From Paenarthrobacter aurescens (lineage in GTDB: Bacteria > Actinomycetota > Actinomycetes > Actinomycetales > Micrococcaceae), in NCBI RefSeq assembly GCF_041549525.1, contig NZ_CP157456.1, forward strand, positions 806,001 through 870,000: DNA of 64,000 bases, written 5' to 3'. A program made the position numbers and the translations under genes. Positions 16,180 through 24,462 of this stretch are shown in pieces; the first letter of the stretch is position 1, and every line of letters begins with the position of its first letter. The notes beneath the pieces were generated by a model, which was not told the origin of the DNA, made no database searches, and saw only the letters and a list, made by a program, of their open reading frames with translations.

Positions 16180-17799
16180 TTAGGCGGTTCGTCCGACGTC
16201 GATGAACGACAGGCCGGTGGTAGGAAGGGGCTGGAAGCCGTTGAGCTTCTTCTCATCCCAGGCGCTGGGGAGTTGGCGGTGGAAGACGGGGTACAGGGGA
16301 ACCTCATCGGAGACCATGTCCACGATTTCGCCCACGATCTTCTTGGCTTCGTCACCGGATGCCTGGGAGCCCTTGTTCATGAGCTCCTGGAGTTTGGTGC
16401 GCTCCGGGGTGGTCCAGAAGGCACGCTTGTCCATCCACGTTGCGCCGGAGTAGAACCAGCTCAGCAGCAGGTCAGCATCGTTGCCGAAGACGGACGGATC
16501 GCCCGGGGCTGCAACTACGGAGAAGTCGCCCTTGCCCACGCGGTCGCTGTACAAAGCGCCGGACTGGAGGCTCTTCACGGTGACCTTGACGCCGGGGATC
16601 TTGTTCCAGGATTCGAGGATCAGGGGTGCGACGTCCTTGACCCAGGCGGTGTCCGTGGTGAGGAGTTCGAACTCGAGGTTGGTGACGCCGGCCTGCTTCA
16701 GAAGTTCTTCTGCCTTGGAGGTATCAAAGCCGTAGACGTTCTTGGCCTTGACGTAGTCCGGGTGGCCTTCCTGGAAGTAGGACGTGGCGGCCTTGGCGTT
16801 GCCGAACAGGGCCTTCTTGATGATGGATTCTTTGTCCATGCCATAGTGCAGGGCTTGGCGGACCAGTTTGTTGTCGAACGGTGCCTTGGCGCAGTTGAAC
16901 ATGAGGAACAGCAGGCCGAAGGACTGGACGGATTCAACCTTGACCTTGGACTTCAGGCCGTCGACGTCCAGGTAAGGAACGTCTTCGATTGCCTGAACGC
17001 GGCCGGACTGGACCGCGGTGACGCGGGCAGCAGCGTCGGAGAGCAGCAGCCAGGTCATGCCCTTGGCCAGTGCCGGCTTGGGGCCGTTGTAATCGGCGAA
17101 GGCTTCGAAGACGATCTTGTCGTCCTTGACTGCCGAGATGAGCTTGTACGGACCGGATCCCACCGGTGATGCGTCGAAGGCCTTCAGGTCCGTAGCGAGT
17201 GCCTTGGGGACGATCTTGACCACCGAGATGCGGGGGCCGAAGCCGGGGAAGGCGTACTTGAGGGTGAACTCCACCGTCTTCGCGTCCAGCGGCTTGACGT
17301 CCTGGATGAAGGGGATGAACTGGGAGAACAGCGACTTGTTGGCCGGGTCCATGACCCGGGTGAAGGAGAAGGCGACGTCCTCAGTGGTGACGGGGGAGCC
17401 GTCGTGGAACTTCGCGCCGTCGCGGATGGTCACCTGGTAGGTGGTGTCGTTGACCTTCTTGGGATCCGTCGCTGCGAGGGCGTTGTAGGGCTGGCGCGTC
17501 GCCGGGTGGAGTTCAATGAGGCCTTCGAAGATGTGCAGGTTGGCTGCCATCGGTGTGGCTCCGGAGGAGCTCAGGGGATCGAAGCCGGTAGACAGCGCGT
17601 AGGAGATGCCTGCCTCGATGGTGAGGTCTTTGTTGACCGCGGCAGCGTTGGTGGTACCCGTGGTGGTGCTGGCAGCGCCGCCGCACGCGGAGAGAGATGC
17701 CGTGAAGGCGGCTGCTGCACCAACTGCGCCGCTTAGCTTCAGGAAGTTCCGGCGGCTGGCGTCGTTGACCAGCGGCAGGCTTTGGATCGTGTTGCTCAT
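16180..17799 (-). CDS. ABC transporter solute-binding lipoprotein, family 5
   Basis: This 539-residue extracytoplasmic binding protein is of the peptide/nickel family 5. The N-terminus carries a twin-arginine-like SRRNFLKL, a hydrophobic stretch and a lipobox SLSAC with Cys39 as the predicted lipidation site. It is therefore probably a Tat-exported lipoprotein. Family landmarks include [20 protein letters not shown] and [10 protein letters not shown]. The start at 17799 is chosen over an in-frame upstream GTG because GTGAGG lies about 8 nt before it. It is the first gene of the operon, and the operator and promoter lie within 100 nt upstream. N-acetylneuraminate is the likely ligand by context. 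Confidence 0.9.
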   Translation of the reverse strand: MSNTIQSLPLVNDASRRNFLKLSGAVGAAAAFTASLSACGGAASTTTGTTNAAAVNKDLTIEAGISYALSTGFDPLSSSGATPMAANLHIFEGLIELHPATRQPYNALAATDPKKVNDTTYQVTIRDGAKFHDGSPVTTEDVAFSFTRVMDPANKSLFSQFIPFIQDVKPLDAKTVEFTLKYAFPGFGPRISVVKIVPKALATDLKAFDASPVGSGPYKLISAVKDDKIVFEAFADYNGPKPALAKGMTWLLLSDAAARVTAVQSGRVQAIEDVPYLDVDGLKSKVKVESVQSFGLLFLMFNCAKAPFDNKLVRQALHYGMDKESIIKKALFGNAKAATSYFQEGHPDYVKAKNVYGFDTSKAEELLKQAGVTNLEFELLTTDTAWVKDVAPLILESWNKIPGVKVTVKSLQSGALYSDRVGKGDFSVVAAPGDPSVFGNDADLLLSWFYSGATWMDKRAFWTTPERTKLQELMNKGSQASGDEAKKIVGEIVDMVSDEVPLYPVFHRQLPSAWDEKKLNGFQPLPTTGLSFIDVGRTA

Positions 17800-17830
17800 A
17801 GGGTGCCTCACCATTCACATTTTGTGGGTT

Positions 17831-17851
17831 ATCGGATGTAGGACGTCCGAT
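17831..17851. promoter_or_regulatory. FadR/GntR-type operator O1
   Basis: A 21-bp dyad with half-sites ATCGGATGT and ACGTCCGAT around AGG, matching at 8 of 9 positions. Its centre is GT-AGG-AC, the GT-N3-AC core of FadR-subfamily operators. It lies 32 nt upstream of the binding-protein start, just downstream of a plausible -10 box, a good position for repression by the divergent GntR protein. Confidence 0.65.
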
Positions 17852-17863
17852 GCTCGTAGTGAA

Positions 17864-17893
17864 ACTGTAAGGGCGGTCACAACGGAACGTCAA
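17864..17893 (-). promoter_or_regulatory. Candidate promoter of the sialic acid operon
   Basis: On the minus strand, TTGACG (17888-17893) and TACAGT (17864-17869) are separated by 18 nt, pointing into the binding-protein gene. The -35 match is good and the -10 match is moderate. Confidence 0.45.
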
Positions 17894-17980
17894 GTGTGAA
17901 AAGGGGCCGTGCGCTGGTCTGAGTTGCCGATCGCGGCTGGCGCAGGACGGAAATCCGGCTAATTCACGGCACATAGCTAT

Positions 17981-18001
17981 GACGGAGGTGGGACATCCGA
18001 T
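17981..18001. promoter_or_regulatory. FadR/GntR-type operator O2
   Basis: Half-sites GACGGAGGT and ACATCCGAT around GGG match at 6 of 9 positions and keep the GT-N3-AC core. The right half is nearly the same as in O1. It lies about 125 nt upstream of the gntR start, so the regulator may also control itself. Confidence 0.5.
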
Positions 18002-18124
18002 ATTGTATGTTGCGAGTCACTGATCGTGGCCGGGCGCTAAGCTCGCCTCAATATTAACACCGCACATGCTTACCGGGCTGGCTTTCAGAGGAGCCGGGGC
18101 AGGTGCATCGGCAAGGAGAAAGCC

Positions 18125-18853
18125 ATGACAACTTCCGGTGTGGTTCCGCAGGCGCGGTTCAGCGCACAGGCCCGGCTGCGCGCCTTGCAGTCGGACATTA
18201 TGGAATTGATTCTTGAGCGCGAGCTTGAGGCAGGCGATCCGTTGCCCACCGAAAGTGAGCTTTCCGCCGCGCTTGGAGTGGGGCGCAATACGCTCCGTGA
18301 ATCCCTCAAAGTCCTCCAAGCGCTGGGCGTTATTGAAATCCGCCACGGCTTCGGCATGTTCGTAGCTCCGAGTAACTTCGACGCCCTGGCGGACGGGCTG
18401 ACGTTCCGCGGCCGTCTTTCCCTCCGGCACCAAGGCCTTGAAGCGTTGCAGCTGGTGGATGTCCGGCAGGCGCTCGAGTCCGGACTGATTGGCTCCTCCA
18501 TGGATGTGATGACCAAGGAGCAGCTGGCGTCCATTGAAGAAGCCGTCAAGCAGATGGAGGAGTTGGCTGCTGCCGGTGAGAACTTCGTGGCCGCAGACGC
18601 CGAATTCCACCGCCGCCTCTTCGAACCCCTGAACAACGAGCTCCTGATCAACCTCATGGGTGTGTTCTGGAAGGTGTACCGGAAGATCCATGTGGAAATC
18701 GGTCCAGGAAACGAGGACCTGGCCAAAACTGCGGCCATGCACCGCAACATTTACGCCGCTGTTGCTGCCGGGGACAAAGTTTCGGCCTCCGAACTGCTGA
18801 ACCGGCACTTCGACGGTATCCGCCGCCGCATCACTGAGGCCGTAGGGGACTAA
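18125..18853 (+). CDS. GntR family regulator, FadR subfamily (probable sialic acid regulator)
   Basis: This 242-residue protein has an N-terminal winged helix (LPTESELSAALGVGRNTLRE, then HGFGMFV at the wing) and an all-helical C-terminal FCD-type domain. The latter has the metal/ligand residues expected in DAEFHRRLF and AAMHRNIY. It is divergent from the sialic acid transport and catabolism operon, with two GT-N3-AC dyads between them, so it is probably the local repressor (NanR-like). The effector (Neu5Ac or ManNAc-6-phosphate) cannot be read from the sequence. The ATG at 18125 follows an AAGGAGAAAGCC ribosome-binding site. Confidence 0.88.
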   Translation: MTTSGVVPQARFSAQARLRALQSDIMELILERELEAGDPLPTESELSAALGVGRNTLRESLKVLQALGVIEIRHGFGMFVAPSNFDALADGLTFRGRLSLRHQGLEALQLVDVRQALESGLIGSSMDVMTKEQLASIEEAVKQMEELAAAGENFVAADAEFHRRLFEPLNNELLINLMGVFWKVYRKIHVEIGPGNEDLAKTAAMHRNIYAAVAAGDKVSASELLNRHFDGIRRRITEAVGD

Positions 18854-18870
18854 GCTTCCGCGCCCAACGC

Positions 18871-18915
18871 AAGGGCCGCCGTCGTACTTCTGTGTGAGGT
18901 ACGACGGCGGCCCTT
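18871..18915 (+). terminator. Hairpin terminator after gntR
   Basis: Arms AAGGGCCGCCGTCGTAC (18871-18887) and its exact complement (18899-18915) follow the gntR stop. The arms share the GCCGCCGTCGT core with the hairpins at 21213 and 56838. Confidence 0.8.
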
Positions 18916-18958
18916 TCCGTTCTGCGTACGGCTCACTTGGGCGTCGCCGGCATAACAA

Positions 18959-18990
18959 AAGACCCGCACCGGCGAACCGGTGCGGGTCTT
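18959..18990 (-). terminator. Terminator of tRNA-Arg
   Basis: A 14-bp stem (18959-18972 with 18977-18990) with a CGAA loop on the plus strand. On the minus strand it is followed by TTTT, directly after the tRNA gene. Confidence 0.88.
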
Positions 18991-18996
18991 CATTTG

Positions 18997-19070
<74 letters not shown>

Positions 19071-19177
19071 ATTTCGTGTGATTCTCGGCGGTCTGTTTCT
19101 CTGACCCCCTCGAACCTCAATAAACTTTACAGAAGTTCATGTGAAGTTCCAAATCGAAAAGCTGTAATCTGCACAAC

Positions 19178-19205
19178 TAGACCGGTCTACGTGACCTTCG
19201 TCACT
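19178..19205. promoter_or_regulatory. Palindrome and Crp/GlxR-like site upstream of pckG
   Basis: The stretch from 19071 to 19354 has no gene and is the AT-richer control region of pckG. It holds a perfect 12-bp palindrome TAGACCGGTCTA (19178-19189), immediately followed by GTGA-N6-TCAC (19191-19204), the core of Crp/GlxR operators (TGTGA-N6-TCACA). cAMP-type control would suit a gluconeogenic gene. No convincing -10/-35 pair was assigned. Confidence 0.5.
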
Positions 19206-19354
19206 TAAATTTACCTTTTCAGAAGTTGAATCCCTTATTTCTAGCGGTTTTCCCCTTTCGCCCCCTTGGATGTCCGATGTCTGACAGCGGATTGGTCTGG
19301 TCCGCGGCCCCTATCGTTTAGGACACACCACTGAACCCGAGGAAGGGAACCGCA

Positions 19355-21181
19355 ATGGGCGATCTGGCGCGACTGCCGCTGCTTGAGAAGGCACCTACTA
19401 CGCATGCACGCCTTCTGGCCTGGGTTGAGGAAGTTGCCGAGCTGACTCAGCCGGACCGCATCCACTGGGTTGATGGCAGCGAAGCAGAAAACAAGAAGCT
19501 CACCGACGAACTGGTTGAGGCCGGCACTCTGAAGCGGCTGAACCCGGAAACGTTCCCGAATTCCTTCGCGGCGTTCTCTGACCCCGCCGACGTTGCCCGT
19601 GTGGAAGAGCAGACCTTCATCTGCTCCGAGAACGAGCGCGACGCAGGCTTCACCAACAACTGGATGGCCCCGGCCGAGATGAAGCAGAAGCTGCGCGGAC
19701 TGTTCGCCGGCTCCATGCGCGGCCGCACCATGTACGTCATTCCTTTCGTCATGGGTCACCTTGACGCCGAGGACCCGAAGTTCGGCGTTGAGATCACCGA
19801 CTCCGCCTACGTTGTAGCCTCCATGCGCATCATGGCCCGCATCGGTACGGACGTCCTGGATCGCATCACGCAGACCGACGCCTTCTTCGTCCCGGCCCTC
19901 CATTCACTGGGTGCCCCGCTGGAAGCCGGCCAGGCCGACGTCGCATGGCCCTGCAACCCGGACAAATGGATTGTTCACTTCCCCGAAGAGCGCTCCATCT
20001 GGTCCTTCGGCTCCGGCTACGGCGGCAACGCCCTCCTGGGCAAGAAGTGCTACGCACTGCGTATTGCCTCGGTGATGGCCCGCGACGAAGGCTGGCTGGC
20101 CGAGCACATGCTCATTCTCAAGCTGACCTCCCCGGAGCAGAAGACCTACTACATCTCTGCTGCTTTCCCGTCCGCTTGCGGCAAGACCAACCTCGCGTTG
20201 CTCGACCCCACCATCAAGGGCTGGAAAGTTGAAACCCTTGGCGACGACATCACCTGGATGCGGTTCGGCAAGGAAGGCGAGCTGCGCGCCGTCAACCCTG
20301 AGGCCGGACTGTTCGGCGTTGCACCGGGTACCGGTTGGGGCACAAACCCCAATGCAATGCGCGCAATCGCCAAGGGCAACAGCATCTTCACCAACGTGGC
20401 TCTGACCGACGACGGTGGCGTGTGGTGGGAAGGTATGACCGAAGAAACTCCGTCGCACCTGACCGACTGGCGCGGTGAGTCCTGGACTCCGGACTCCGAC
20501 GCCCCGGCTGCCCACCCGAACTCCCGCTTCTGCACGCCGATCGACCAGATCGACATGCTGGCCGAGGAGTACTTCAGCCCGGACGGCGTGGAACTCTCCG
20601 CGATCCTGTTCGGTGGCCGCCGCAAGACTACCATCCCGCTGGTCACCGAGGCCCGCGACTGGTCCAATGGCATCTTCATGGGCTCAACGCTGTCTTCGGA
20701 AACCACGGCTGCTGCCGCTGGCGCCGTTGGCGTGGTCCGCCGCGATCCCATGGCAATGCTTCCGTTCATCGGCTACGACGCCGGCGATTACCTGAACCAC
20801 TGGGTGAACCTGTCCGCCAAGGCCAACCCGGAACGGCTGCCCAAGATCTTCCTGGTCAACTGGTTCCGTCGCACCGCTGAAGGCGGCTTCGCCTGGCCTG
20901 GCTTCGGGGACAACGCCCGTGTGCTCAAGTGGGCCATAGAGCGCCTTGAGGGGAAGGCCGACGCCGTGGAAACCCCCATCGGCTACGTGCCAACCGGTGA
21001 ATCCATCGACCTCGAGGGCCTGGACATGACCCCGGCCGAGGTTGAGCAGGCCGTTCGCGTTGACCCCGAAGAGTGGGCAACCGAGCTGGCGTCCATCGAG
21101 GAATGGTTTGCCAACTTCGGCGAGTCCCTCCCGGCGGCACTGCAGTCTGAACTGGACGGTCTCAAGACCCGTCTGGGCTAG
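19355..21181 (+). CDS. pckG: phosphoenolpyruvate carboxykinase (GTP)
   Basis: This 608-residue enzyme converts oxaloacetate and GTP to phosphoenolpyruvate, CO2 and GDP, the entry step of gluconeogenesis. The GTP-type length (about 600) and motifs are present: the P-loop [13 protein letters not shown], the metal/oxaloacetate region [20 protein letters not shown], and the nucleotide-side stretch [27 protein letters not shown] lies about 8 nt before the ATG. A Crp-like site and a palindrome lie about 150-175 nt upstream. A long bidirectional hairpin separates it from the convergent hmp gene. Confidence 0.97.
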   Translation: MGDLARLPLLEKAPTTHARLLAWVEEVAELTQPDRIHWVDGSEAENKKLTDELVEAGTLKRLNPETFPNSFAAFSDPADVARVEEQTFICSENERDAGFTNNWMAPAEMKQKLRGLFAGSMRGRTMYVIPFVMGHLDAEDPKFGVEITDSAYVVASMRIMARIGTDVLDRITQTDAFFVPALHSLGAPLEAGQADVAWPCNPDKWIVHFPEERSIWSFGSGYGGNALLGKKCYALRIASVMARDEGWLAEHMLILKLTSPEQKTYYISAAFPSACGKTNLALLDPTIKGWKVETLGDDITWMRFGKEGELRAVNPEAGLFGVAPGTGWGTNPNAMRAIAKGNSIFTNVALTDDGGVWWEGMTEETPSHLTDWRGESWTPDSDAPAAHPNSRFCTPIDQIDMLAEEYFSPDGVELSAILFGGRRKTTIPLVTEARDWSNGIFMGSTLSSETTAAAAGAVGVVRRDPMAMLPFIGYDAGDYLNHWVNLSAKANPERLPKIFLVNWFRRTAEGGFAWPGFGDNARVLKWAIERLEGKADAVETPIGYVPTGESIDLEGLDMTPAEVEQAVRVDPEEWATELASIEEWFANFGESLPAALQSELDGLKTRLG

Positions 21182-21212
21182 ACCTCTTAGGAACAACGGC
21201 GTTCTTAAGTGA

Positions 21213-21262
21213 ACGACGACGGCCCGTCACCTTTCGTTTGAAAGGTGACGGGCCGCCGTCGT
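21213..21262. terminator. Bidirectional hairpin between pckG and hmp
   Basis: A 23-bp stem with one mismatch (21213-21235 with 21240-21262) and a 4-nt loop, between convergent genes. The arm sequence is nearly the same as in the hairpin at 56838-56886. Confidence 0.85.
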
Positions 21263-21292
21263 TAGCTGCCTAGCTGGGCCGTCGTTACCTGC

Positions 21293-22450
21293 CTAGTTGG
21301 CGAGCCACACATCCGGGCCGAAGACTTCATAGTGGATCCGGGTGGCCGGAATTCCGGCGTCGATGGCTTCGTCCCTGATCTTCTTCATGAAGGGGAGCGG
21401 GCCGCAAAGATACAGCGAAGCATCGGCAGGAACGTCCACTTCGCGCAGCGACATGAAGCCTTGGCTGGCCGAGGCGTGCGGCGTTTCGAGCCAGAGCTTC
21501 AGGTGGGCGTCGATTGCGGCCGCGTCTGCCCTCATCTGGCCGCTAAGTGCCCAATTTTCCACCGTCTTCTCGGCATGGAGGACCATGACCTGCCGGTCCG
21601 TGCCTGACTCTGCAAGCGACCGGAGGATGGACGCCGTGGGGGTGCAGCCGATACCCGCCGATGCCAGGATGAGCGGGCCAGAACCGTCCTTAAGCGTGAT
21701 TTCGCCATAGGGGTTGGAGATCTCAAGGATGTCGCCGGGTTCGACGCCCGTGTGCAGAGCGGTGGACACCTCGCCTCCGTGGTTGAGCTTGGTGGTGAAG
21801 ACCCGACCTGTGCCGGCTTGATCTGACAGGGAATACTGGCGGACTTGGCGCAATCCATCCGGCAGCTGAACCTTCACGCTGATGTACTGGCCCGGCGTGG
21901 CTTCAGTAATGGGGGTGCTGTCCGCTGGTTCCAGGGTGAAAGTCATGGAGTCCTCGCCCGCCGGCTCCTTGGCGACGACCCGCCAGGGCATCCACATTTT
22001 TGTGTTGGCCTGGGATGCGTAAAGGTCCTTCTCCAGCTTGATCAGGGCATCGGCCATGAGCCAGTAGACCTCAGTCCACGCCTCGGCGATCTGAGGAGTA
22101 ATGACATCGGCCAAGTCTGCGGCGATGGCTGCGAAGAGGTGCTCGTAGACAACTCCGTACTGATCCTCGGTGATTCCGAGGGAGGCGTGCTTGTGGGCGA
22201 TGCGGGAAAGAACGTGCTCCGGGAGTGTGCCCGGGTTGTTCACCAGATGGGTTGCGAAGGCTGCGATGCTCCCTGCCAGTGCCTTCTGCTGCTCTCCGGA
22301 ACGCTGGTTGGAACGGCTGAAGAGACCATCAAGCAGTTCCGGGTGCGCTGTGAAAAGACGGTTGTAGAAGTCTGTGGTGATGGCGCCGATTCGTGAGCCC
22401 ACCAGTGGCAAGGTGGCTTCGATGACGGGGCGGGATTTTTCCGAGAGCAT
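21293..22450 (-). CDS. hmp: flavohemoprotein, nitric oxide dioxygenase
   Basis: This 385-residue protein oxidises NO to nitrate with O2 and NAD(P)H. An N-terminal globin domain (haem-proximal region RIAHKHASLGI, distal region with YNRLF) is followed by a ferredoxin-reductase-type FAD domain (VRQYSLSD) and an NAD domain (LASAGIGCTPTASIL, YLCGPLPFM). The start at 22450 is chosen because AGGAGA precedes it; the upstream in-frame extension reads through the operator. The next gene upstream on the same strand is an Rrf2 regulator with three cysteines, and a strong 25-bp dyad lies 46 nt before the start, so NO-responsive control by NsrR is likely. Confidence 0.95.
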   Translation of the reverse strand: MLSEKSRPVIEATLPLVGSRIGAITTDFYNRLFTAHPELLDGLFSRSNQRSGEQQKALAGSIAAFATHLVNNPGTLPEHVLSRIAHKHASLGITEDQYGVVYEHLFAAIAADLADVITPQIAEAWTEVYWLMADALIKLEKDLYASQANTKMWMPWRVVAKEPAGEDSMTFTLEPADSTPITEATPGQYISVKVQLPDGLRQVRQYSLSDQAGTGRVFTTKLNHGGEVSTALHTGVEPGDILEISNPYGEITLKDGSGPLILASAGIGCTPTASILRSLAESGTDRQVMVLHAEKTVENWALSGQMRADAAAIDAHLKLWLETPHASASQGFMSLREVDVPADASLYLCGPLPFMKKIRDEAIDAGIPATRIHYEVFGPDVWLAN

Positions 22451-22495
22451 GGTTCTCCTGGGAGGGTAGGGGCCGGGCTTTGTGCCCGGACACTG

Positions 22496-22520
22496 ATACA
22501 AGCATTTGTAATGCTTGTAT
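22496..22520. promoter_or_regulatory. Probable NsrR operator of hmp
   Basis: A perfect inverted repeat, ATACAAGCAT (22496-22505) and its complement (22511-22520), around a 5-nt spacer. Counted as 11-1-11 it matches at 10 of 11 positions, the geometry of actinobacterial NsrR sites. It lies between nsrR and hmp. Confidence 0.75.
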
Positions 22521-22531
22521 TTGTACCTCAA

Positions 22532-22550
22532 CTTCTACTCCTTGTAGAAG
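22532..22550. promoter_or_regulatory. Second dyad between nsrR and hmp
   Basis: CTTCTAC and GTAGAAG flank a 5-nt centre (perfect 7-bp arms). It lies 11 nt beyond the operator and 34 nt from the nsrR stop. It could be a weak 3' hairpin of nsrR or a second regulatory site. There is no T-tract. Confidence 0.4.
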
Positions 22551-22584
22551 AGTTCCGCAAATTGCGTCAGTTATGCCCTGGAGG

Positions 22585-23055
22585 TCAGCGTTGTGCTGCG
22601 GCAGGCCGGAACTCCGGGCGCAGTCCTATGGACTGAAACACCGGGATCATCTGGCGTGCATGGGGGAGGGAAGAGATCACCACGGTATCGAGTTCTGTGT
22701 AGAACGCTTCCCTGGCGCGGTTCATCGCATGGCGCAGGCCGCACTCGGTGATGAGCGGGCAGTTCTTTGTGGGGGACTGGCACTCGGCTGGATCCTGCCG
22801 GCTGTCCAGATGCCTAAGGACTTCCCCCACCGTGGCCCGCCGTCCGGATTCATTGAGCCTGGATCCTCCGAGGCGTCCCCGCTCAACATCGATGTAACCC
22901 AACGCTCGCAGGCGGACCATTGCCTTGCTCACGTGGTTGTACGGTGTTCCCACTGCATCAGCCACTGCCTGTGTGGTCAGCAGCGTGCCTTCAGGGGCCG
23001 CAGCCAACACCATGATGGCGCGAAGGCTGACATCTGCGAAGGCGTTGATTTTCAT
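22585..23055 (-). CDS. nsrR: Rrf2 family regulator, NsrR-like
   Basis: This 156-residue regulator has an N-terminal winged helix (LTTQAVADAVGTPYNHVSKA) and, near residues 90-105, three cysteines in ECQSPTKNCPLITEC, the spacing of an iron-sulfur cluster ligand set in NsrR/IscR-type proteins. Its location directly upstream of the NO dioxygenase gene makes NsrR the best reading: the cluster reacts with NO and repression is lifted. It lies 22 nt downstream of a small uncharacterised gene on the same strand. ATG start at 23055. Confidence 0.88.
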   Translation of the reverse strand: MKINAFADVSLRAIMVLAAAPEGTLLTTQAVADAVGTPYNHVSKAMVRLRALGYIDVERGRLGGSRLNESGRRATVGEVLRHLDSRQDPAECQSPTKNCPLITECGLRHAMNRAREAFYTELDTVVISSLPHARQMIPVFQSIGLRPEFRPAAAQR

Positions 23056-23077
23056 GGGATCAGCTCACGGATAAGGT

Positions 23078-23533
23078 CTAGTCCACCCAAATGGATGGCT
23101 CGTGGGTGTCGGGCTCCATCGCGCTGAACTCGAAGCCGTCCGCTGTGGGACTGTACGGAATAATCGCCGCACGGACTTCGCCGTCCCTGTGTTCGGCTGC
23201 ACCATGAATGCCGTCAGATCCATGATCCGGCAGGTAGACGTCACTCACAACAGCTACTGCCTTAAATTCGGCGCGGCCTTGCAGCAGGAGTTCCTGAATG
23301 TCTGCAAGCATCCCGCCGGCATCTATATCACCGTGCTCGTCAGGTTCCCCCGGAGTGACCAGAACAATCCGGAGCTCGTCGTCGTCGGAGAGCGTGACGG
23401 CAAACGGAAGGAACCCGCCGTTCTGCTGGAGATGCTCTTGAGCGGTCCCCAAGGCCGTGCCCAGAGTCTCGCGGAGCTCGCGGTCCTGGACCGACTCACC
23501 CTCGCCAGGTGTGGTGGCTGACTGCTCGCTCAT
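23078..23533 (-). CDS. hypothetical protein, single EHRxG module
   Basis: Not recognised as a named family. This 151-residue acidic soluble protein resembles, along its length, each half of the 306-residue protein encoded upstream. Shared features are an N-terminal ...NGGFLPFAVTLSDDDEL (compare SFAPFVFMLDADGTI), a central VAVVSDVYL, and AEHRDG (compare AEHRSG and IEHTEG). The ATG at 23533 overlaps the upstream stop (ATGA), so the two are translationally coupled. A GTG at 23542 is also in frame. No catalytic motif is visible; the function may be protein-protein interaction. Confidence 0.75.
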   Translation of the reverse strand: MSEQSATTPGEGESVQDRELRETLGTALGTAQEHLQQNGGFLPFAVTLSDDDELRIVLVTPGEPDEHGDIDAGGMLADIQELLLQGRAEFKAVAVVSDVYLPDHGSDGIHGAAEHRDGEVRAAIIPYSPTADGFEFSAMEPDTHEPSIWVD

Positions 23534-24450
23534 ACGGACCACACCTGAGCAGGAGTTGGTATTACTGCTGTCTCTCCGAAAGCCACGGTCTGAGACTGTT
23601 CGTCAATTTCATAGGGTTTCAAAAGGAGCATGGAAAGACCCTCGGTGTGTTCAATGTGGAGCCTGAGTGCGTCAAGGGCAACGCCCTCACCGCTACTGGG
23701 GGTGAGGCGGACATCGCTGATGATGCACGTCCCGCGCAACGACTCCAGCTTCTGACGGAAGCCCTCGGTCATCATCTGGACGGACTCCGCCGAATCTACC
23801 TCGTCATCCTCGTTGGCATCCTGGTACGCCATGTGGTGGCCGATTTCCCCGGAGAGATCGCTGGTCAGACCGTAGGGCGCCAACGAGCCGTTCCTCCCCA
23901 ACTGATCCTGGGCAAAAGGAACAGCCGCGCCAACAAGTTTGAAAACATCCTGGATGGCCTGTTCTGAGAGGCCCTCATGCCACCATTCTTCAGCAGGATC
24001 CGGGGTATCCCCGTTCCATACATAGGACTCCTGGGCGTCTACCTTGGGCTCGCTCAAAACGGGGTGTTTCAAAAACTTCTTGCGGGTGAAGTCCACACGG
24101 ATGATTTGGCTGATGCCACTACGGTGTTCAGCCCAGAGGTGGAGCGTGTCCTCTTTCATGCTCGCCTGCGGATCCAGCACAGCAACCATTGCGAGGAGGT
24201 TTCCGGCATGGCCTGAGAAGAAATCAATGGTCAGCTTCACGGACAGCATTGGATCCGGGGGCATGCTCCCCTGGATTTCGTGTGGAACTTCGCCGCGGTG
24301 GATGGTGCCGTCTGCATCGAGCATAAAGACGAACGGGGCAAAGCTCTTCTTAACCACCAACTGAGCGTCGGCCAGTTTCAGCGCCTCCGCCACAACGGCA
24401 GCCAGTTCGGATTCGGGCGAGGTACGTGCCTCGGACGGAATCTGCGTCAT
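23530..24450 (-). CDS. hypothetical protein, two EHRxG modules
   Basis: This 306-residue soluble acidic protein of unknown function appears to be an internal duplication. Residues from about 15 to 140 and from about 160 to 290 each show a helical start, a GxFxPF/SLAPYG segment, a hydrophobic strand (LLAMVAVLD / GTCIISDVRL) and an EH[RT]xG motif near the end. The next gene encodes a third copy as a free-standing protein. It lies 12 nt downstream of the phosphomannomutase stop, so the three genes may be transcribed together. Nothing in the sequence points to an enzyme activity. Confidence 0.75.
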   Translation of the reverse strand: MTQIPSEARTSPESELAAVVAEALKLADAQLVVKKSFAPFVFMLDADGTIHRGEVPHEIQGSMPPDPMLSVKLTIDFFSGHAGNLLAMVAVLDPQASMKEDTLHLWAEHRSGISQIIRVDFTRKKFLKHPVLSEPKVDAQESYVWNGDTPDPAEEWWHEGLSEQAIQDVFKLVGAAVPFAQDQLGRNGSLAPYGLTSDLSGEIGHHMAYQDANEDDEVDSAESVQMMTEGFRQKLESLRGTCIISDVRLTPSSGEGVALDALRLHIEHTEGLSMLLLKPYEIDEQSQTVAFGETAVIPTPAQVWSV

Positions 24451-24462
24451 GCCGGCCAGCCC

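Noticed and set aside
19266..19282. Third FadR-type half-site (ATGTCCGAT) before pckG
   Set aside because: Only one half matches and the GT-N3-AC centre is absent; likely chance.
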